Assembly (NCBI GenBank): GCA_963770295.1
Contig: CAVYPA010000024.1
Location: 1-64,000 of the forward strand
Direction of reading: 5' to 3'
Length of the DNA stretch: 64,000 bases
DNA from: AWTP1-13 sp963770295
GTDB lineage: Bacteria > Pseudomonadota > Alphaproteobacteria > Rhizobiales > Hyphomicrobiaceae
Part shown: positions 1 through 8,745 of the stretch, piece by piece
How the letters are laid out: every line of letters starts with the position of its first letter
Numbering within the stretch: position 1 is the first letter of the stretch
Notes under the pieces: generated by a model
What the model saw: the letters and a program-made list of their open reading frames with translations, nothing else
Told to the model about the DNA's origin: nothing
Database searches by the model: none
Translations under genes and position numbers: made by a program

Positions 1-2
1 TC

Positions 3-284
3 TTTCCCGGCGACGATCTCGTGGTCGTCGCCTTGCGCGCCGACTTCTCCGGCATGGACGCCGTGTCGCTTTCGGTGACGGGGCCCGCAGGTTCGCCGAT
101 TGCGCAGTTCGAGGACGTGCCGGCGCCCACACCCGGCGGCGAGGTGCTCTGGGTTACACCAGCCTCAGTCGTGAACGAAATGCCGTCGATGCGGCTGCAG
201 CTCACGCTCGCGTCCGCCGGCGCCGCGCCGGCCGAGCTCGGCCGATACGTGCTCGAACACACGGCGCCGTCACCCCCCGGATAA
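3..284 (+). CDS. C-terminal fragment of an unrecognised protein
   Basis: The reading frame is open from base 3 and ends at a stop before 285, so only the last 93 or so residues are inside the window. The visible part is rich in Val, Ala and Pro and looks like alternating beta strands (for example DLVVVALRADF and MRLQLTLASA), as in a small beta-sandwich or carbohydrate-binding-like domain. No catalytic motif is seen. It converges on the serine hydrolase gene with almost no gap. Function unknown. Confidence 0.45.
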   Translation, partial: FPGDDLVVVALRADFSGMDAVSLSVTGPAGSPIAQFEDVPAPTPGGEVLWVTPASVVNEMPSMRLQLTLASAGAAPAELGRYVLEHTAPSPPG

Positions 285-286
285 CA

Positions 287-1514
287 TCACTTGCGTGCCG
301 GGCTCTTCGCCGTCTCCGCGAAGGCCTGCGCGATTTTCAAAGCAACAGACGACGTGTCCGCGAACGAGGTGTTCGTGGTCACGGCCACGACCAGCCCGCG
401 TTCCGGAAATGTCATGAGCGACGTCGAGCCGCCGACAAAGTATTCGCCCTCATGGCCCACCATCGTCGTTGATGCCCCCGCGATCGAAACCGTCTCGAGG
501 TCCCAGCCGAGGCCGTAACCGGTCTCTTCGCCCGAGGCCAAATGCTGCGAGGCCTGGAGCATCTTGACGGTTGCGGGCTGCAGCAGCTTGCCGCTGTTGA
601 TCGCCATCGCGAAGCGCACCAGGTCGGACGGGGTGGACAGGAACGCGCCGGCCCCAGCGAAGCAGGAATAATCCCCCCCACTTACCAGGTCAGGGCCATA
701 GCGCGTATCTGCAGCGAATCTCGGGTAATAGAAGGTGACCCGATCCGGGATCGGCTCAGTCGCGGAATCGGGCGTCGTATCGCGCATGCCCAGCGGCTTG
801 AAGATCTGCGTGGCCATGAAACTGAAGAACGGCTCGTTGGCAGCGGCTTCGACCGCCGCGCTCACCAGGATCCAGCCGAACGTCGAATACCGGTACTTGG
901 TGCCCGGCTCGAACAGCAGCGGACGCTCGGCAAAGCGCTTCAGCCCGTCCGCCGTCCGCTCGCAGCGCGCCGAAAACAGCGGCTCCTCGTCACCCTCGTC
1001 AGGGACGATTCCCGCCACATGTCCCATGAGCTGACGGACCGTGACGGGCCACTGCTTCTCGGGGAACGCCGGCACGTACTTCTGAATGTCGCTCTCGAGG
1101 TTCAGCCGCTCCTTCTCCAGCAGCAGGCCGACCGCGGCCGAGGTGAATGCCATCGACACACCTCCGGTCCTGAAGCGCATCCCTGGCGCGACCGGCACCC
1201 GCTTCTCGAGATCCGCCCAGCCAAAACCTTCGGCCCACACGATCTCCGACCGCCGGCGCCGACCGCCACCGACAGTCCCGGCAGGTTGTGCCCGACGAGA
1301 CTCGTACCAAAGCGAGCTGGCGCCCCTGCTCAACCGCGCCGGACCATGTTGCCGGTGGGGACCACTGCGTAACCGATGGCACGCCCTTGGGGTCCGGATG
1401 CAGCGGCCTTGCCGTGGCGTTCATGAAGACAAAGAGCCCCACGACGAACACGCCAATCAGTAACGGGGGCACGGCGATCACCGTCAACCAGATTTGCTTT
1501 CGACTCCTTGCCAC
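287..1514 (-). pseudogene. Serine hydrolase of the beta-lactamase/PBP4* family, frameshifted and with a degenerate active site
   Basis: The N-terminal part lies in one frame: a GTG start at 1514 and a membrane anchor rich in Leu, Ile and Val after MARSRKQIW. The remaining 300 or so residues lie in another frame, so at least one indel separates them, probably two near 1250-1340. The family (class C beta-lactamase-like peptidases/esterases) is recognised from the run RFRTG..., the VRQLMGHVAGI block, YRYSTFGW in the tyrosine-motif position and a C-terminal GHEGEYFVGG. The SxxK motif should read about TGSVSK, but here it reads TGGVSM, so both the nucleophile Ser and the Lys are missing. Either the gene is dead or the local sequence is poor; the high frameshift rate in this end of the window makes either possible. 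Confidence 0.75.
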
Positions 1515-1522
1515 AGTTTAAC

Positions 1523-1549
1523 TTTATAATACAAAGTGAGTTGCGTCAA
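1523..1549 (-). promoter_or_regulatory. Weak candidate promoter for the serine hydrolase
   Basis: Reading the minus strand, a TTGACG box (1549-1544) is followed after 15 bases by TATAAA (1528-1523). The spacing is short for a sigma70 promoter and the GTG start lies only about 9 bases further on. It is the only AT-rich stretch between two divergent genes, so it is the likely site of transcription control, but the exact boxes are uncertain. Confidence 0.25.
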
Positions 1550-1581
1550 CGCCTTGAACGGTTCAGCATGAAGGCCTCGTC

Positions 1582-2205
1582 ATGGCGACCCATTTTCCCG
1601 CCGCCGCGCTGACAGTCACGGCCTGCCTGCTCGGGCATGCGACAGGTGCGTGCGCCCAGACCGTCGAGGTGGCGCCTTTCACCGGGTATCGATTCGGTGG
1701 AGGATTCTTCGAGCTCGTCACCGGCCAGCCGGTGGACCTCGACGGCGCGCCCTCGCTCGGCGCCGTGCTGGATGTGCCGCTCCCTAACGGTTTTCAGCTC
1801 GAAGGAATGTTCACCCATCAGCACGCCCACGTCCTTGTTCCAGCGCCGTCGTTCCGGCCGGCGACTCGCTGGCAAATCTCGGTGGACCACTGGCAGGCCG
1901 GCGGCCTGCAGGAATTCGGTCGCGGACGCCTGGTCCCGTTCCTGACCGGCACGCTCGGACTGACCCGCTTCGCTTCGACCAACGACAGCGAGATTCGGTT
2001 CACGGCCGGCGCGGGCGGCGGCGTGAAGCTGTTTCCCGCGCGCCATGTCGGCGTGCGCCTCGACGGCCGCGTGTTCGCGACGTTCCTCGACGCCGACGCG
2101 AAGTTCGTTGCCTGCTCGACCGGTGGTGGCTGTTTCCTGAACTTCCATGCTGACCTGCTCTGGCAGGCCGACTTCACCGCTGGCGTCGTCTTCAGATTCT
2201 ATTGA
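1582..2205 (+). CDS. Secreted outer-membrane beta-barrel-like protein
   Basis: A 207-residue intact frame. An N-terminal signal peptide (hydrophobic residues about 8-20, cleavage after GACAQ) is followed by alternating strands with Gly/aromatic pairs such as FTGYRFGGGFFEL and GAGGGVKLFPARHVGVRLDGRVF. The last residues VVFRFY end in an aromatic residue, as barrel proteins recognised by the Bam machinery do. It is the only unbroken gene in the first 3.7 kb. It starts about 70 bases from the divergent serine hydrolase. No specific transport or enzyme role can be assigned. Confidence 0.6.
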   Translation: MATHFPAAALTVTACLLGHATGACAQTVEVAPFTGYRFGGGFFELVTGQPVDLDGAPSLGAVLDVPLPNGFQLEGMFTHQHAHVLVPAPSFRPATRWQISVDHWQAGGLQEFGRGRLVPFLTGTLGLTRFASTNDSEIRFTAGAGGGVKLFPARHVGVRLDGRVFATFLDADAKFVACSTGGGCFLNFHADLLWQADFTAGVVFRFY

Positions 2206-2243
2206 GCCTTTCACGGTAGACTCACCGTTTGCGAGGTGTGACC

Positions 2244-2885
2244 ATGAAACATTCCGTGGTGCGACTGGTCGGATGCGCGGCACTGCTGGCCGCGACGCCG
2301 GCGGTCATGTTCGCTCACTTCCAGGCTGCTCGAACCGGCCTCGTGGATCGTGGAAAACGAGCGCGGCGATCCGCAGAAGGCCGGCCCGTGCGGCGGCACC
2401 AACACCGATTGGGGCAAGCCGAGCTACATCGTCAGCAAGGCCGTCGGCGGCCAGAAGCTGCACATCAAGGTGCAGGAAACCATCTATCCATCCGGGCCAC
2501 TACCGGGTCGCGCTGGCGGTGAATTCGCCGACCGAGCTGCCGCCCGATCCGCGAAGCGACGACGCATGGACACGCGAGAAGGGACCGCGGTCGGTGTCGG
2601 CGGAGATCCAGAACCCGGTCCAGATGCCGGTGCTCGCCGACGGCCTGTTCGTCCACACCGCCAAGATGGATACCGCCGTTGGAGACCGACGTCGAGCTGC
2701 CGAACATCAACTGCAAGAAGTGCACGCTGCAGGTCGTGCAGTTCATGGCCGAGCACGGCGTGAACAATCCCGGGATGTACACCTATCACCACTGCGCGGA
2801 CCTGCAGATCACGGCCGACCCGAAGAAGCCGATCGACAAGGCCTGGCCGGCCGAGCGCGCGTCCAGCGAGCCCCCGTCGAAGTAA
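2244..2885 (+). pseudogene. LPMO-like secreted protein (SCE4755-type), frameshifted
   Basis: The start at 2244 gives a signal peptide ending TPAVMFAH, so the mature protein would begin with His as copper monooxygenases do. The rest is split over three frames: a segment with LEPASW..NERGDPQKAGPCGG and KVQETIY, then HPGHYRVALAVNSPTELPPDP through LADGLFVHTAK, then ETDVELPNINCKKCTLQVVQFMAEHGVNNPGMY and a tail ending PPSK. At least three indels are needed to join them. The arrangement (N-terminal His, internal HPGHYRVAL, CxxC pairs, the HHC motif near the end) matches the family annotated as SCE4755 polysaccharide monooxygenase-like, from memory and not verified. The conserved protein sequence on both sides of each shift suggests sequencing or assembly indels at least as much as real decay. 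Confidence 0.55.
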
Positions 2886-2922
2886 CCGCCGCCCGGGCTC
2901 GGCGTAACATGGGCACGCCGAC

Positions 2923-3752
2923 ATGACCTCGCCCTGGCGCTGGATCGTCCCGCTCGTCGTCGCGGCCACGATCTGGATGCTGCCGCACGGAGGGTTCGAC
3001 GCCCGCAGCTGGGGGCTGCTCTGCCTGTTCGCGTCGACGATCAGCGGTCTGATCACCAGGCCGGCTGCGGCCGGGGCGCTGATGATCGCGGCGATTGCCG
3101 CGGGCGCGCTGCTGCGGCTCTTCTCGATGCAGGACGGCCTGTCGGGCTACGGCAACGTCACGGTCTGGCTGATCCTCGCGGCGTTCCTGTTCGCGCGCGG
3201 GATGGTCGTGACGCGGCTCGGCGAACGCATCGCCTACGGCATCGTGAAGCGCGTCGGCCGCGGTCCGCTCGCCCTGGGATATTCGATCGTCCTCGCCGAC
3301 CTGGTGATGGCGCCGATGACGGCGTCGAACACGGCCCGCGCCGGCGGGATCCTCTTTCCCATCACGCTGAACGTCGCGCGCGTGTTCGGATCCGAGCCCG
3401 GTCACGACCGCGTCGCGCATCGGCAGCTTCCTGCTGCTCGCGCTCTATCACGGCGATCTCGTGGTCTCGGCGATGTTCCTGACGGCGTGCGCGCCCAATC
3501 CGCTGGTCGCCGACTTCGTCCGGCAGGGATCGGCCGTGCGGCTGTCGTGGACGACCTGGGCGGTGGCCGCGTCGGTTCCGGGCGTGGTCGCGCTGGCGGC
3601 GATCCCGTACCTGGTATGACCCGGCTGTCGCCGCCGATCGATCTCGATACCGGCGCCGCCCGGACGCTCGCGTCGGAGCGTCTCGCGGAGATGGGCCCGC
3701 TGTCGAGTCGCGAGCGCGGCATGCTGGTCGTGTTCTGCGGCGTGCTGGCGCT
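2923..3752 (+). pseudogene. SLC13/DASS-type permease, frameshifted and cut off at 3752
   Basis: A divalent anion:sodium symporter-like membrane protein. The first 160 residues show several membrane segments (TSPWRWIVPLVVAATIWMLP, GYGNVTVWLILAAFLFARGMV) and the TASNTARAGGILFPI loop of this family. A frame change near 3400 leads into GSFLLLALYHGDLVVSAMFLTACAPNPLVAD, and another near 3615 leads into PIDLDTGAARTLASERLAEMGPLSSRERGMLVVFCGVLAL. Family members run on for roughly 200 more residues, but homology stops at about 3752 where unrelated sequence begins. It is therefore a 3'-truncated gene at a sequence junction. Confidence 0.7.
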
Positions 3753-3753
3753 A

Positions 3754-5682
3754 GGTCTTGCCGGTCTTGCGCGACAGCCACGCGGCATAAGCCTTGGCGT
3801 CATCCCAATTGACATTGATCACGGGGTGCTTGCCCCGGCCCCAACCCTCGTCGGCAGGGTGGGCCTTGCAGCCTTTTAAGCCTATTTCGTGCGGCCCTTT
3901 GCCGACGGCGACGCAGGCGTCCCACTCGTCGAACGTCACTGCGTATTTGCCCACCGCGAAGGGCGCCGCGATCGAGACACGGACCTGATCCTCGTCGCTG
4001 GACTGCTTCGGCTCGTTCTCGGGCGACCCCATCATGAAGCTCCCCGCCGGCACCACCACCATCTCGGGGCAGTCTGGGCAGTCCTTGAAGGCAGCGCTTC
4101 TCGTTTCCGATCAGCGCCTCAGTTCCTGCGCAAGGTGCTTGTGACTTGAGTTTGGCGATCAGTTCGCTCAACTCCGACACGTTCTTCGAGATATCGGCGG
4201 CGGCTTGACGCGCTTGCGCCAAATCCGTCTGACGTTCGGCGAGCGATTGGCGGTTGCTTGCATGCATCCCGGCGAGGAGCAGGCGCGCACTATTGAGCCG
4301 CGCCGTCTCGGCGCGAAGTTTTTTGCCTTCTCTGTCGATGCTTTCCCTCACTCCCTTGAGCTGCTCGGTAAGCGCCGTTTTGTCGTTGCGCTCCTTTTCA
4401 ATGGACCCTAACAGGCGTTTCTCTTGTGCCCCAAGTGCACCGAGACGTGCCTCGCGGCCTCACTCTGCTCGATGAGTTTTGCTATTTCCGCCCAACGCTC
4501 GTACGTACGTTTACTCGGCCCCGAGCTTGGCGACGTCGGCCGTAAGGTCTTTGGACCGTCGCTCTGCGGCCTGCAGCCGTGCTCGATCGCTCTCAAGACG
4601 CTTGCGCGCCTCCTCGAGGCTGAGGCCAACCTTTACTGAATTCTCGCGCTCGTTGGGCGGCCTGCCTTTTTCGACTGAACTCACCTCCGGTTCAATTTTG
4701 TGCTTGAGACTGTCGATCCTCCAACGAGCTTAGTCTGCATAGGGACTTGTTGGATGCCGCCGCGTGAAAGCCTCAAGCTCTGCGACATTGTCCCTGTCAA
4801 CGTGCCCCCATTCCCGAGCTGCGTCGCTCACCGCTGGTATGGGCTTCGCGCTCCGGTCCCGCGAAGTACACATCTCCCATGGCACTGAACGCGAGGTACG
4901 GTTCCTGGTTGATCGTTGCCGTGACGCGACGCTGCACCGCGCGGAACATTACCACCGCCTCGGCGCCGGGCTTGACGATCTCCTCCGCAAGGACCTTGGC
5001 ATAGAGCCCGGCGCCATCTCCAACATCGGACGCCAACTCGCCCTCCGCAGTGGAGTAGGCGATCAGCATGCCGCTCTCCTGAGCAACCGGTACAAACCCC
5101 TTTGACTGCACCAGGGATCGTGAACCGGCTCGAGTGAGCTTCTAATGTGTTACGGCAGGCGTCGAAGACAACGAAGTGTGTGGGATTGCCCGCCTCGGTC
5201 TTTAGCTTGCGAGTGATCTCGGTGAGGCGGAGCGATTGGTCCCATAGCTCGCCGGTTTCGGTGGTCTTGCTATCAACTGGGATCAAATAATTGGTGCCCG
5301 CCTCTGCAGCCCCGTGACCCGAGTAATAGAAGAAGCCGATGGCATTTGCCCCTGCCGCACTCACCCGGCGTGCATAGGCGTTGACGGCGGTCGTGAGAGA
5401 CGCCAGGCCGGCGTCGCGCACTGTCGTAACCTCGAAGCCGAGGCCCTTCAGCGACTTCTCCAGCAAGGCAACGTCGTTGTGCGGATTGCCGAGCCGGCCG
5501 ATTTCATTGCCGTAGGCCTGATTGCCGATCAACAGCGCAACGCGCTTCTCAGACTGGGCAAATGCAGCCCTGGGCAAAAGTAATAAGAACAATGAGCAAC
5601 GACGACCCGCGCCAACATTGCAGCGCCCCCCCCGTGGCCTACTCCAAGTATAGCTGGCCGAGGTCGGTGTCGCCAAGCTCAA
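3754..5682 (-). pseudogene. Caspase-like peptidase / coiled-coil / SUMF1 (formylglycine-generating-type) fusion, broken and truncated
   Basis: Read 5' to 3' on the minus strand. A signal-like stretch LFLLLLPRAAFAQ is followed by a C14 caspase fold: EKRVALLIGNQAYGN, the catalytic His in FYYSGHG, and the catalytic Cys in VVFDACRN. After a frameshift near 5105 it continues KGFVPVAQESGMLIAYST.. to GDVYFAG. From about 4800 to 4150 come charged heptad-like segments (LEEARKRLESDRARLQAAERR and AERQTDLAQARQAAADISKN) interrupted by stops. Then DCPDCPEMVVVPAGSFMMGSP opens a SUMF1/FGE domain that ends at AAWLSRKTGKT, where the next residues should be about YRLPSEAEWEY. Such caspase-SUMF1 fusions are known in Bradyrhizobium-like bacteria. 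Here at least three frameshifts and a lost C-terminus make it a relic or a badly sequenced gene. Confidence 0.75.
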
Positions 5683-5688
5683 GGACGC

Positions 5689-5883
5689 CTACTCGGTCCT
5701 TACCGTGCCCGAGCTTTTGACCCGTCGCCTATCCCAATAACGGCGCAGTCCCTCGGCCGCTCGAGCTTTGCCGACCTCAGTCCGCGGGCCGGTGCTTTTG
5801 CCGCCGTGGAGCTTTGCAGCGGCCGCCTCGGCCGTTGCCCGGAGCCTGTCACGGGCTGGCCCTTTCGGGTCTTTGCCCGGCAT
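5689..5883 (-). CDS. Small basic protein with an STGPRT motif
   Basis: About 64 residues if the ATG at 5883 is used. The motif HGGKSTGPRTEVGKARAAE is a familiar short signature in small proteins of alphaproteobacterial prophage-like regions. The tail LRRYWDRRRVK is strongly basic. No enzyme activity can be inferred. A GGAG directly abuts the ATG, which is too close for a normal ribosome site, so the start may lie elsewhere. It follows the caspase gene on the same strand. Confidence 0.35.
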   Translation of the reverse strand: MPGKDPKGPARDRLRATAEAAAAKLHGGKSTGPRTEVGKARAAEGLRRYWDRRRVKSSGTVRTE

Positions 5884-6020
5884 CTCCGGGTTCGCCACCA
5901 ACGGCCTGCAATTTGCCTCCCCAAAAAATTTAGCCCGTGAGGCGCGCGTGCGACCTCGATGCTGCATGACGCTGGACTACAAGCGCCGTAGGTAAGCGCC
6001 AGGCGGTTGAGGGCCAAACG

Positions 6021-6341
6021 CTAAGCCACAGCCTTGCCGATTGCGTCGACCAGCGCGTACTGGGAGAAGGGTTTGCGCAAAAACGCAACACACCCAGTCT
6101 CGAGGGCCCGTCGTTCAATGGCCTCGTCATCAAGGCCGGTCATGAAAATGATCGGAAGGGTTGAACCGAAACCTTTGAGTTGACGCCGTAGTTCAATGCC
6201 CGACATGCCGCCGAGATCGATATCCAAGAGGAGACAATCGGCGTGTTTGGCGGCGCCGCGAGCGAGGAATTCCTCCGCCGATGCGAAGGCCAGCGTTGCA
6301 AACCCATGCGCGTCCAATAGGTCCCTGGCGGCCCTGAGCAT
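6021..6341 (-). pseudogene. Response-regulator receiver domain lacking its natural start
   Basis: The frame encodes a CheY-like receiver: ADCLLLDIDLGGMSGIELRR carries the phospho-acceptor Asp, PIIFMTGLDD the Thr switch, and AFLRKPFSQYALVDAI the conserved Lys-Pro. The annotated ATG at 6341 cuts off beta strand 1. In the same frame upstream lie the codons for KIVAIIEDDAS, which hold the acidic pocket. That extension has no in-frame ATG, but an ATG preceded by GGAGGGAGG lies at about 6393 in a shifted frame (MPKRQRS). One indel near 6375 would restore a normal single-domain FixJ-type receiver of about 125 residues. Confidence 0.6.
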
Positions 6342-6683
6342 GCTTGCATCATCCTCGATGATTGCTACGATCTTTGCCGCTTTGGCATCAAGGTCTGCTT
6401 GCCTCCCTCCAAACTGAAGTGGGTCGGCGGGCGGTTCTGTCGCAACAGTTTATGACAGAACCTCCGTTGGCAGAGACTGTCCATATGGGAAGTACGGACG
6501 GGTCGGCTGCGATGGTGGGCACGGTGGGACCCGGAGGCAATAGCCGGCATATGAGCGCGTGGGCCCGGCTGGCAGGGTAGGATACGAGACGATGGACACG
6601 AACCGTTTAGTGACCATCGGTGCGCTGTACATGCCGGTCCCTGCCCTCGCGCGCGCGTACGGCACTGTTAGAAGGCCCAACCA
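6342..6683. other. Intergenic stretch without a supported gene
   Basis: Apart from the probable lost N-terminal codons of the receiver gene (to about 6393), I see no coding signature, tandem repeat or clear promoter here. Short ORFs on both strands lack homology signs and ribosome sites. Confidence 0.4.
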
Positions 6684-6893
6684 ATGAACCAGACCACATT
6701 GGTGTCGGTTGCCATCATCATCGCTGGCTGTCTGCTGATTGCCTACGATGAAAGGTACGGTCCAAAAGACGACGTTATGTATCTCCGGATTTTCCCCGTC
6801 ATGCTCCTCATGGTGGGCGCGGCGTGCGTCCTGATCTGCCAGGCGGTCGGGCGCATAATCCATTGGGCGCGCAGCCTAACAAATTCAACCTGA
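6684..6893 (+). CDS. Small two-helix membrane protein
   Basis: A 69-residue frame beginning MNQTTLVSVAIIIAGCLLIAYDE. It has two hydrophobic segments (about residues 6-20 and 37-54) separated by a charged loop, which would place it in the inner membrane as a hairpin. No Shine-Dalgarno of normal strength is seen before the start. Function unknown. Confidence 0.4.
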   Translation: MNQTTLVSVAIIIAGCLLIAYDERYGPKDDVMYLRIFPVMLLMVGAACVLICQAVGRIIHWARSLTNST

Positions 6894-6948
6894 TCCACAC
6901 CCGTCGGCTACTACCTCGCCGGGTTGCCGGGCATCGGTTCGAGGACTT

Positions 6949-7335
6949 GTGGCGCAAGGCCGGGTAGGTCGCGCGCCCGCCCGCGTATGGTGGCGGATTT
7001 TCCATTCTGGGCTTGCTTTTGCCCGGCCTAGGGTGTCCCTTTCGCTGGGTGCGCGGCTTGCCCTGGTCAGGGGGGAGGCACGCTTGAGCGTGGGATCAGA
7101 GGACCGTCACCCAGCCCCGACAGGCCATGTTGTTGCCGTCACCCACGGTGGCAAGGAAGAACTGTACGACGTTGGCGTTCCCAGCGCGTCAGAGGCTGAG
7201 TTGGCCGTAGGCAAGTTCCTTCAGGCCTCCGATCTCCTTTCCATCAATGCCATCGGAGCACTGTCGTCAGCAGCGGTGAAAGTTCTCGGGCTGGCCCCCG
7301 GCGAGGTTAGGCGACGGAGATCATCAGTCTCATAG
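6949..7335 (+). CDS. Doubtful hypothetical protein
   Basis: A 128-residue frame whose first half is Arg/Ala-rich and looks non-coding. The second half (VVAVTHGGKEELYDVGVPSASEAELAVGKFLQAS) has a more protein-like composition and resembles small element-encoded proteins. The true gene, if any, may begin near 7125. It overlaps the end of the minus-strand frame at 7307. Confidence 0.25.
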   Translation: MAQGRVGRAPARVWWRIFHSGLAFARPRVSLSLGARLALVRGEARLSVGSEDRHPAPTGHVVAVTHGGKEELYDVGVPSASEAELAVGKFLQASDLLSINAIGALSSAAVKVLGLAPGEVRRRRSSVS

Positions 7336-7846
7336 GCACCGAGAAGAAGCTGGGCTGGGGCGCGGTCTTCGGCCCGGCCCATGCTCGGGCAGACCCCTGC
7401 GGCCGTGCGCGCGCCTCATGGGGGTCTTGGCTACCTCCGAGATGCGAACTTGAGGCAATGCGCTTCGCGAGGCTGGGGTGCAACTTGTTCAGCTCGCCGA
7501 GCATCCTGGTGGTCTGCCTTTGCTCGCGTTCTTCCGCCACCGGCCGCCAAGGCTCCTGGCACCACCTACTTGCTATCGCCTCCGTTAGCGGACCCGACTG
7601 CGGCACCCACAATTGCGGGGGCAGGAAGCCCGCGCGTTCTCTTGCGGTTCTGGCAAGCCATTGCTCTCTTGTTTCGTCAGGCGGCTTATCGATCAGCACG
7701 CGCAACATCTGGGGATTATCCTCATCGCGAGGCTGGCGCTGAGCGAACATCCCAAGCTCTCGGCCCAGCATCTCCAGCGCCTTAATGGCGACGTTGCCTT
7801 GGTAGGCGAGCCGTTGTTCCCACTTGCCGCTCCGTAGGGCGCGGCG
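7307..7846 (-). pseudogene. Remnant of a phage-type small protein lacking a clear start
   Basis: The frame reads KWEQRLAYQGNVAIKALEMLGRELGMF, then PPDETREQWLARTARERAGFLPP, then an Arg/Gln-rich tail. The block ETREQWLxRTARER occurs again in the protein at 8746-9084, so the two are paralogous at that end. No start codon with a ribosome site exists before the frame runs into the glycine-rich gene, so the N-terminus seems lost. This class (short, next to AT-hook-like proteins) resembles terminase-small-subunit-associated proteins of alphaproteobacterial elements, but no role can be shown. Confidence 0.4.
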
Positions 7847-7847
7847 A

Positions 7848-8216
7848 TCAATAGTATGGGCAGACCCAACGGCCGCGACGCGGACTCCACCAGCAATTGG
7901 AGCCATAGAAGCCGGGCCCCCACCAGCCCCAACCCCCGCCCCGACCCCGACGCCGACGAAATCCACGACCACGAGCAAACCCTCGCCCGCGGAAACCGCG
8001 AGCAAATCCACGACCACGAGCAAATCCCCGACCACGAGCAAACCCACGACCGCCACCGCGGAAACCGCGAGCAAAGCCATGCCCACCACCACGACCACGT
8101 GCCTGTGCGGGCGAGAAGGTTGCTGCCATGGCGAGACCGAAACAATAGAAGGCAATCAGGACCCCCGTCGCCAACAAGCGCGTCATGCGCTTGGGTGAAG
8201 CGCCACCTGCTCTCAT
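7848..8216 (-). CDS. Secreted Gly/Arg-repeat protein
   Basis: A 122-residue protein. The ATG at 8216 is chosen because GGAGG lies 5 bases upstream. The N-terminus MRAGGASPKRMTRLLATGVL and the following hydrophobic run (to AMAATFSPAQA) form a signal peptide. The mature part is a run of imperfect GFARGR and GFRGGG units with about a dozen Arg, then RRRRGRGGGWGWWGPGFYG and a C-terminus with two Cys (SNCWW, WVCPYY). Gly-rich secreted proteins ending in Trp/Tyr/Cys are common in Bradyrhizobium-like genomes, but the strong Arg content of the repeat is unusual. Role unknown; envelope or nucleic-acid association would fit the charge. Confidence 0.55.
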   Translation of the reverse strand: MRAGGASPKRMTRLLATGVLIAFYCFGLAMAATFSPAQARGRGGGHGFARGFRGGGRGFARGRGFARGRGFARGFRGRGFARGRGFRRRRGRGGGWGWWGPGFYGSNCWWSPRRGRWVCPYY

Positions 8217-8745
8217 CGCGACCTCCAATAAATATGAGTGGACGATGCGGGGCTCGAACCCGTTCTGAAAATCGGGACAAGACCTCAGACATGGACGGGA
8301 AAACCATGGGCGCGTTTCGGGGGCTGCGCCAAGCCTGCGACCACCACATCGCACCGATCGCAAAATCTCGGGGATCATGGCTCCGCCGCGGTTAACCCGC
8401 CCGCACCTACCCGACCCTAACGCCCGTCCCGACCACGCCCAAGCCGAAGGTCGGCTAAGGGTCTTGGTGGTGCTTTCACCATTGACCCATCGCAGATTTG
8501 CGCGGCGGCGCCCTTAAAGGCCGACCAATGTCGCCAGGCTCGCCTGCTGCTTCCTGAGGCTCCGGCGCTTAGACACGACGGCCCTGCAGGACACTCCCCA
8601 GGTCAGCTGCAATAATTGTCGATAGCGACGGAGGGCAGGACGTGCAGGGGCACTTCGCTACTGAGGAAGAGGCGCAGCGGGCCCTCACCGCTGAGGTCGA
8701 GAAAGCGATCAATCGATGAGCATGCTTGGCCCCATAGGTCACCAC
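8217..8745. other. Gene-free stretch with a tRNA T-arm-like fragment
   Basis: No protein-coding signature is convincing. At 8240-8263 the minus strand contains ACGGGTTCGAGCCCCGC, which looks like a tRNA T-arm followed by an acceptor-like ATCGTCC, but no matching 5' acceptor or anticodon arm lies upstream. Otherwise nothing is seen. Confidence 0.35.

Noticed and set aside
7856..8395. Repeat array at 7960-8090 as a CRISPR
   Set aside because: The repeats are irregular, short and without spacers of uniform length; they are explained by the Gly/Arg codon repeats of the minus-strand protein.
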